Shown: positions 59,118 to 64,000 of the stretch, piece after piece
Layout of the letters: the number at the start of each line of letters is the position of its first letter
Numbering within the stretch: position 1 is the first letter of the stretch
DNA from: Citrobacter amalonaticus
GTDB lineage: Bacteria > Pseudomonadota > Gammaproteobacteria > Enterobacterales > Enterobacteriaceae
DNA length: 64,000 nucleotides
Assembly: GCF_018323885.1 (NCBI RefSeq)
Contig: NZ_AP024585.1
Span: 4,650,001-4,714,000, forward strand
Direction: 5' to 3'
Notes under the pieces: model-generated
Database searches by the model: none
The model's input: the letters and a program-made list of their open reading frames with translations, nothing else
Told to the model about the DNA's origin: nothing
Translations under genes and position numbers: made by a program

Positions 59118-60368
59118 TTAACTGAATCGGGGTAACAGGTTGAAGACGTTGCCGAACCAGCAAACAATAACCGCTACGCCGAACAGGATCACGATAGTCG
59201 GGATAAAGACACCGCCCCAGACGGTAAACATTTTATTGGGGAACTTCTGGCGGGCTTTCAGGGCCAGTACCGCAGGGATGATCACGGCCCATATCGTTGC
59301 GCACAGCCCTGCGCCGCCGATGCCATAGATAAAACCGTTCGGGAAGATTAAGTATAAAAGCGCCGGAGGCAGGAAGGTTAACAAGACGGTTTTAAAACGT
59401 CCCACTGCCGAATTGTCGAATTTGAACAGATCCGCAAGATAATCAAATAGCCCCAGAGTCACACCAAAAAAGGAACTGGCGACGGCCAGGTTTGAAAAAA
59501 CCAGCAGACAAAATTCGATGATTCCGGTTTGCCTGGTGCCGAGAAATGATTTTACTAATGAATCAACATTACCGCCCGACGCAATGATCTCACTGAAGCT
59601 TTCCCGTGTAATGTTACCCATGGTGCAATACAACCAGAACAGATAAATCACCAGCGCCAGCAAAGAACCAAAGACAATGCTTTTAATTAATTTATCTTTT
59701 CTTTTGCCATAGCAGATGATCAGACTGGGAATGTTTCCGTGAAAGCCAAATGAAGCCAGGCATACCGGTAATGCCATAAAAATATAGGGGAAGTAAGAGA
59801 CGTTGTTTTGAGCCTGGCCTGCCGTATCCCGCAGTATAGAAAAATCGACCTGGAAGAAGAATGACCCAAAAACGATAATAAAAGAGATGATTTTAATCCC
59901 GAGGAACAAGGAGGTAATTCGACTGGCTGCCAGTGAACTGATCCACAACACGCTGGCGACAAAAATGGCAGTACAGATTCCAACAATTCGGGGGTTAACG
60001 CGATATCCCATATTCATGGAGATCGTTTCGCTAATGATGGCGCCATTAGCAGAAATATAGGCATACGTGAGAATGTAGAGAACAAAGGCAACGGTAAATC
60101 CACTCACAATGTTCCATTTGTTGCCAATAAGATCTTTAGTAATGGTATTAAAACTGGATCCAACGGGGTAATTTAAATTTGCCTCTAATAACAGGAGTCC
60201 GGAATGCATCATTGAAAACCAGGCGATTATTAAAATAAACGCCCCCCAAAAAAACCACGCGCCGGACAAATCAACGGGGAGAGCAAACATCCCCCCACCA
60301 ATCACCGTACCGGCTATGACCATAATCCCCCAAAAGGAGGAGTGTTTAGCATTCGAATTTTCTTCCAT
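59118..60368 (-). CDS. tnaB: Low-affinity tryptophan permease TnaB
   Basis: TnaB is a tryptophan:H+ symporter of the aromatic amino acid HAAAP family that supplies tryptophanase. The 416-residue product has about eleven membrane segments and the family N-terminal segment SFWGIMVIAGTVIGGGMFAL. It is 110 bases downstream of tnaA in the tnaCAB operon and should be induced by tryptophan and repressed by glucose. Confidence 0.95.
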   Translation of the reverse strand: MEENSNAKHSSFWGIMVIAGTVIGGGMFALPVDLSGAWFFWGAFILIIAWFSMMHSGLLLLEANLNYPVGSSFNTITKDLIGNKWNIVSGFTVAFVLYILTYAYISANGAIISETISMNMGYRVNPRIVGICTAIFVASVLWISSLAASRITSLFLGIKIISFIIVFGSFFFQVDFSILRDTAGQAQNNVSYFPYIFMALPVCLASFGFHGNIPSLIICYGKRKDKLIKSIVFGSLLALVIYLFWLYCTMGNITRESFSEIIASGGNVDSLVKSFLGTRQTGIIEFCLLVFSNLAVASSFFGVTLGLFDYLADLFKFDNSAVGRFKTVLLTFLPPALLYLIFPNGFIYGIGGAGLCATIWAVIIPAVLALKARQKFPNKMFTVWGGVFIPTIVILFGVAVIVCWFGNVFNLLPRFS

Positions 60369-60478
60369 GATGCCTCATTAATTATAGTGAACCTATAAGG
60401 TTTTAATTATGCAACAATATAAAGGAAGTGGATTTATCGCTGGGGGGTTACATCGTATAACCCCCCTGATGCTTATAA

Positions 60479-61894
60479 TTAAACTTCTTTCAGTTTAGCG
60501 GTGAAGTGACGTAATACTTTCGGTTCGTAGGTGAAGGTCAACCCTTTAATATTCATCGCGTTTTCTTTGACGTGTTCAAAGGCTTCAATAATGAAGTCCA
60601 TATGAGATTGCGTATACGTTGCTCTTGGGATGGTTAGACGCAGAAGCTCGGCCGGGCAAGGTAATTGCTTACCGGTTTTAGGATCTCTGCCTAATAAGAA
60701 TGAACCAATCTCAACGGCGCGGATACCGGCCACTTTATAGAGTTCGCAAGCGAGAGCCTGAGCCGGGAACTGTTCTGCCGGAATGTGCGGCAATAATTTA
60801 CCCGCATCGACAAAGGCCGCGTGGCCGCCAGCTTGTTGGCAAGTGACGCCAATCGCCTCGAGGCCATCGACTAAATATTGCACTTGCGCGATACGATAGG
60901 CCAGCCAGTCCTGGTTCATACCATCCACCAGACCCACCGCAAGACGCTCCATTGCCCCGCCTTCCAGACCACCGTATGTCGGGAAGCCTTCCTGTACGAC
61001 GCACAGGGTTCTGCACTCGGTATAGACGTCAAAATAGGTGTCGTCTTTAATGCACAGTAAGCCGCCCATTGGCACCATCGCATCTTTTTTCGCGGACATT
61101 GCCAACATATCGGCATATTTGTAAGTCTCGCGGGTAATTTCTTCGATGCTCCAGTCCCGGTATTCTGCTTCGCGTTTCTGGATAAAATACGCATTCTCGG
61201 CAAAGCGCGCGGAGTCCATGACTACCGGAATGTCATATTTTTTAGCGATATTATACATGGACTTCAGGTTGGCTAATGAAACCGGTTGCCCGCCTGCAGA
61301 GTTACTGGTAATGGTCGCCACAATATACGGAACGTTGTTGGGGCCGACTTCCTGAATGCCGCGCTCTAATCCATCGAGATCGAAATTTCCCTTAAAGTCA
61401 TAACGAACACCAGTATCAAATGCCTCTTTGATGTACACGTTACGCACGGCGCAGCCGTTGATTTGGCTGTGTCCCTGAGTGGTATCGAAGAAGTAGTTGG
61501 AGAAAACCGCCATCTTACTTCTGTCTAACCCTTTTTCCTGCTCACGTTTTTTGATGAGAACCGGAATATAAATTTGTTCTGCACCGCGGCCCTGGTGCGT
61601 TGGAATTGTATATTGATAACCAAAAATGTTTTTCACTGCTTCAGATAACGCATAATAGCTACGGCTGCCGCTGTAGGCTTCATCCCCACGTAGCATGGCT
61701 GCTTGCATATTCTGTGTCACTGCGCCAGTACCGCTGTCGGTCAGCAGATCAATAAAGACATCTTCACTATCCAGCAGGAAAGGGTTCATCCCGGATTTAA
61801 TAATTGCGTTATTCCGATGTTCTCTCGTTGTACGTTTTACCGGTTCAATAACACGAATACGGAAGGGTTCTGGTAAATGTTTAAAGTTATCCAT
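60479..61894 (-). CDS. tnaA: Tryptophanase
   Basis: Tryptophanase is the PLP enzyme that cleaves L-tryptophan to indole, pyruvate and ammonia. The 471-residue product ([20 protein letters not shown]) has the usual length, with the PLP lysine in [16 protein letters not shown]. An intact gene predicts an indole-positive organism. It lies 243 bases after tnaC, a spacer that in E. coli is subject to rho-dependent termination unless tryptophan stalls the TnaC ribosome. Confidence 0.98.
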   Translation of the reverse strand: MDNFKHLPEPFRIRVIEPVKRTTREHRNNAIIKSGMNPFLLDSEDVFIDLLTDSGTGAVTQNMQAAMLRGDEAYSGSRSYYALSEAVKNIFGYQYTIPTHQGRGAEQIYIPVLIKKREQEKGLDRSKMAVFSNYFFDTTQGHSQINGCAVRNVYIKEAFDTGVRYDFKGNFDLDGLERGIQEVGPNNVPYIVATITSNSAGGQPVSLANLKSMYNIAKKYDIPVVMDSARFAENAYFIQKREAEYRDWSIEEITRETYKYADMLAMSAKKDAMVPMGGLLCIKDDTYFDVYTECRTLCVVQEGFPTYGGLEGGAMERLAVGLVDGMNQDWLAYRIAQVQYLVDGLEAIGVTCQQAGGHAAFVDAGKLLPHIPAEQFPAQALACELYKVAGIRAVEIGSFLLGRDPKTGKQLPCPAELLRLTIPRATYTQSHMDFIIEAFEHVKENAMNIKGLTFTYEPKVLRHFTAKLKEV

Positions 61895-62137
61895 GACATA
61901 ATCCTTTAATTTATTTCACTGTATTGACTCAATACGTCTGCACGCGGGTATAAATATACCCGGCATAATTCATCTCTCATTTATTCCAGTCATGACTGTA
62001 TTTTCGTTTTAAAAAACGAACAGGCATACGTGGCGTTGCGATATGCAACCACAATGAGAAATTGAGCTATGTTTGAGATGTGCCAAATGAACAGACTACG
62101 AATAGCCTATGTTCTGGCAAAATAAAGGCAGGGAAAT
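61895..62137 (-). promoter_or_regulatory. tnaC-tnaA leader region (rho-dependent attenuation)
   Basis: The 243-base untranslated spacer between the tnaC stop and tnaA corresponds to the rut and pause-site region of the E. coli operon. No intrinsic terminator or open frame of note is seen, in agreement with rho-dependent control. Confidence 0.7.
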
Positions 62138-62212
62138 TTAAGGGTGATGATTGACAATTTTATTGTCAACATTAAACCATTTTGAAATGATGTATGCATG
62201 TAAGATAATCAT
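62138..62212 (-). CDS. tnaC: Tryptophanase operon leader peptide TnaC
   Basis: A 24-codon frame starts at the ATG at 62212 with MIILHAYIISKWFNVDNK and ends HHP before TAA. Trp12, Asp16 and Pro24, the residues needed for tryptophan-induced ribosome stalling in E. coli TnaC, are all conserved with their spacing, while residues 2-9 and 21-23 differ. The frame sits between the CRP-dependent promoter and tnaA. Confidence 0.93.
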   Translation of the reverse strand: MIILHAYIISKWFNVDNKIVNHHP

Positions 62213-62287
62213 GATTGAGTTATCCTCTGTAGACACAATGCTACATTATGGCAATGAAAATATTTGTCTATGAGAGAATAATTTAAC

Positions 62288-62303
62288 TGTGATAAAAATC
62301 ACA
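62288..62303. promoter_or_regulatory. CRP site of the tna operon
   Basis: TGTGATAAAAATCACA fits the CRP consensus (TGTGA-N6-TCACA) exactly and is embedded in a longer palindrome (AACTGTGA...TCACAGTT). It lies about 75-90 bases upstream of tnaC. A -10-like CATAAT on the minus strand (62250-62245) is placed suitably for a class I CRP-dependent promoter. Confidence 0.9.
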
Positions 62304-62356
62304 GTTAAATTAACATTTAATTAATTAAGGATCATTCAAGAAAATACAATATTCCG

Positions 62357-63286
62357 CTAGCGATTTACCGAACGGGCAATACGTGTATAAGTATGTCTGA
62401 CGCCACGAATCGCCACGCTGTAGGCCAGTATATTTTCCGGCAACGCCATTCCCATATAGCCAGTATCGCCAATATGATGGAGATCCGCCCCTGCCATTTT
62501 ACTCATCAGGGCTATCTGGCGAATTGTACTGACGTCTGCGCCCTCCTGAGAGGTGCCGATTGCCGTCATTGCCAGCGCACCGTGCGCGTGTGCACACGCG
62601 ATCAGCGACTCTACTTTTTGCTGGCTCATACCCGGTACTGTTCCTGGTGCTGGAATAAGCACGATATCTGCGCCCTGTCCGGCAAAGGCGGCGACGTCAC
62701 TTTCACTGATAATTGCGCTGCCGCTTTCCCGCACAATCCCTGCGCCGTGCATTTTACCGGTGATGATAATGGCCTTGTCGCCAACGGCCTCACGGATCGT
62801 TTTCACCGCTTTTCCCAGAGCGAAATTGCTAACGCCGTTGTTGGGATTTCCCGTCAGTACCAGGATCTTCGCTCCCATTTCTACCAGTTTGCGAGCATTC
62901 TCTGCGGTTGCGGCACGGCCTGGTTTCATCTTCCAGATGTCATCATGCGCACTGGCAAATTCAGGATCGACGGCCTCAAGGTTGACGCCTATGATGCGTC
63001 CGGTCAGGCGCTGCAGTTCATGCAACGTCTGATCCGGTGCAGTACCGGCAGGCATTCCCTGGATTAGCGGTGCTTCGCTATCGAACATGTTGATCAGCAG
63101 AATGTCCGCCCCCTGCGACGCGGCAAGTTCGGCATTAGTGACGTTATTGAGCAATGGTTGGGTAATGGCGATGGTTTCACTGACCAGGACGCGGCCTTCA
63201 CTGGCGCGGATTGCGTACAGCAGCGCCGTTTTGTCCATGCACACGAAATCAGAAGCACTACAGTCAAGTAAACGTTTATGTTCCAT
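62357..63286 (-). CDS. Conserved protein of unknown function, TIM-barrel-like
   Basis: This 309-residue cytoplasmic protein (MEHKRLLDCSASDFVCMDKT) has no signal or membrane segment. It shows repeated beta-strand/Gly patterns such as GADILLINMFD, GAKILVLTGNPNNG, DKAIIITGKMHGAG and GADIVLIPAPGTVPG, which suggest a TIM barrel related to phosphate-binding barrel enzymes. Similar proteins have been annotated as haloacid-dehalogenase-like, but I see no DxDxT motif to support that. It lies between tnaC and mnmE, on the same strand as mnmE, where E. coli K-12 has no gene. I cannot assign a function. Confidence 0.75.
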   Translation of the reverse strand: MEHKRLLDCSASDFVCMDKTALLYAIRASEGRVLVSETIAITQPLLNNVTNAELAASQGADILLINMFDSEAPLIQGMPAGTAPDQTLHELQRLTGRIIGVNLEAVDPEFASAHDDIWKMKPGRAATAENARKLVEMGAKILVLTGNPNNGVSNFALGKAVKTIREAVGDKAIIITGKMHGAGIVRESGSAIISESDVAAFAGQGADIVLIPAPGTVPGMSQQKVESLIACAHAHGALAMTAIGTSQEGADVSTIRQIALMSKMAGADLHHIGDTGYMGMALPENILAYSVAIRGVRHTYTRIARSVNR

Positions 63287-63315
63287 AAAAAGAGACCCTC
63301 TTATAAAACGATAAT

Positions 63316-63346
63316 GCCCTGAATTAACCGTCAGTTAATTCAGGGC
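63316..63346 (-). terminator. Hairpin downstream of mnmE
   Basis: A perfect 13-base inverted repeat, GCCCTGAATTAAC/GTTAATTCAGGGC, with a five-base loop lies seven bases after the mnmE stop. It is not followed by a real T run, so it may be a 3' stabiliser or an inefficient terminator. Confidence 0.65.
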
Positions 63347-63353
63347 TACGGGA

Positions 63354-64000
63354 TTACTTACCGATACAGAAGCTGGAGAAAATTCTTCCCAGCAGATCGT
63401 CGGAGGTAAACTCACCGGTGATCTCACTTAAGCTTTGCTGCGCCAGACGGAGCTCTTCAGCCAGTAGCTCACCGGCCCATGCACCTAACAGTTGGGCCTT
63501 GCCCTGCTGGAGATGCTCAGCGGCGTCGGCCAGCGCCTGTAAGTGACGACGACGGGCCAGGAAGCCTCCTTCCATGTTGGTATCAAAACCCATGCTCTGT
63601 TTGAGATGGTTGCGCAGTACGTCCACGCCTTCACCGGTGCGCGCCGAAAGACGAACCAGTGAGTGACCATTCACCTCGCTGATGCCCAGCGGTTCGCCGG
63701 TGATATCCGCTTTGTTCCGTACCACGGTAATGGGCAGTTTTGACGGTAAACGGGCGATAAAGTCCGGCCAGATGTCAGCCGGGTCAACGGCATCCGTGGT
63801 AGTGCCATCGACCATAAACAACACGCGATCCGCTTGCTCAATTTCCTGCCAGGCCCGTTCGATACCGATACGCTCCACTTCGTCGCTGGCCTCACGCAGA
63901 CCGGCGGTATCGATAATGTGCAGCGGCATACCATCGATATGGATGTGCTCACGCAGCACATCGCGCGTGGTACCGGCGATGTCGGTGACAATGGCCGCCT
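63354..64000 (-). CDS. mnmE: tRNA modification GTPase MnmE, C-terminal part (runs off the right edge)
   Basis: MnmE (TrmE) is the GTPase partner of MnmG in modifying wobble uridine 34 of tRNAs. About 215 C-terminal residues lie in the window and include the switch II region [16 protein letters not shown], the NKAD guanine-specificity motif and the C-terminal FCIGK, whose cysteine is characteristic of the family. The start lies beyond the window. The short distance to tna matches E. coli except for the inserted gene. Confidence 0.97.
   Translation of the reverse strand, partial: AAIVTDIAGTTRDVLREHIHIDGMPLHIIDTAGLREASDEVERIGIERAWQEIEQADRVLFMVDGTTTDAVDPADIWPDFIARLPSKLPITVVRNKADITGEPLGISEVNGHSLVRLSARTGEGVDVLRNHLKQSMGFDTNMEGGFLARRRHLQALADAAEHLQQGKAQLLGAWAGELLAEELRLAQQSLSEITGEFTSDDLLGRIFSSFCIGK

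Overview
The window is chromosomal DNA of an enterobacterium and spans its replication origin. Gene order and protein sequences follow the Escherichia/Salmonella/Citrobacter pattern closely: ilv operon, comM, maoP, hdfR, an rrnC-type rRNA operon, yieP-hsrA, rbs, kup, ravA-viaA, asnA/asnC, mioC, oriC, mnmG-rsmG, atp, glmUS, pst-phoU. Three points argue against E. coli K-12: ilvG is intact, mdtL and yidZ are missing between tnaB and yieE, and two extra loci are present (50.4-57.3 kb and 62.4-63.3 kb). The tnaCAB operon argues against Salmonella. An indole-positive Citrobacter or close relative fits best; this is inference from gene content.

Layout: 1-4.25 kb holds the attenuated ilvLXGME(D) operon on the minus strand. 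4.6-7.4 kb holds comM, maoP and hdfR. 7.5-13.2 kb is a complete rRNA operon on the minus strand, transcribed away from oriC, with 16S, tRNA-Glu, 23S, 5S, tRNA-Asp and tRNA-Trp plus P1/P2 promoters and boxA sites. 13.4-21.4 kb has yieP-hsrA and the rbsDACBKR ribose genes behind two RbsR-type operators. 21.5-28.7 kb has kup, ravA-viaA, asnA/asnC and mioC. oriC lies at about 28.7-29.0 kb with recognisable DnaA boxes and an AT-rich unwinding region. 29.1-43 kb carries mnmG-rsmG, the nine-gene ATP synthase operon and glmUS. 43.1-50.2 kb carries the PhoB-controlled pstSCAB-phoU operon, interrupted by an ERIC element and a BIME, then yieH and adeP.

The most interesting part is 50.4-57.3 kb, a compact four-gene operon facing a convergent regulator gene. 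Gene 1 is an exported protein with the histidine/phenylalanine ammonia-lyase fold that lacks the Ala-Ser-Gly triad needed to form the MIO cofactor. Gene 2 is a Tat-exported FAD protein of the fumarate/urocanate-reductase family with the fumarate-type active-site His replaced. Gene 3 is a small tetraheme cytochrome c resembling the heme domain of flavocytochrome c3. Gene 4 fuses seven c-type heme sites to a five-helix cytochrome b domain. Together they look like a periplasmic anaerobic respiratory chain: the lyase makes an acrylate-type acid, which the flavoprotein reduces with electrons drawn from quinol through gene 4 and gene 3. Because the lyase lacks MIO, ergothioneine (a substrate with a trimethylammonium leaving group) is the leading candidate, giving trimethylamine and thiourocanate. 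This assignment is a hypothesis.

The right end (57.5-64 kb) holds chrR, yieE, the tryptophanase operon with its TnaC leader peptide and a CRP site, an unassigned barrel-like protein gene, and the 3' part of mnmE.
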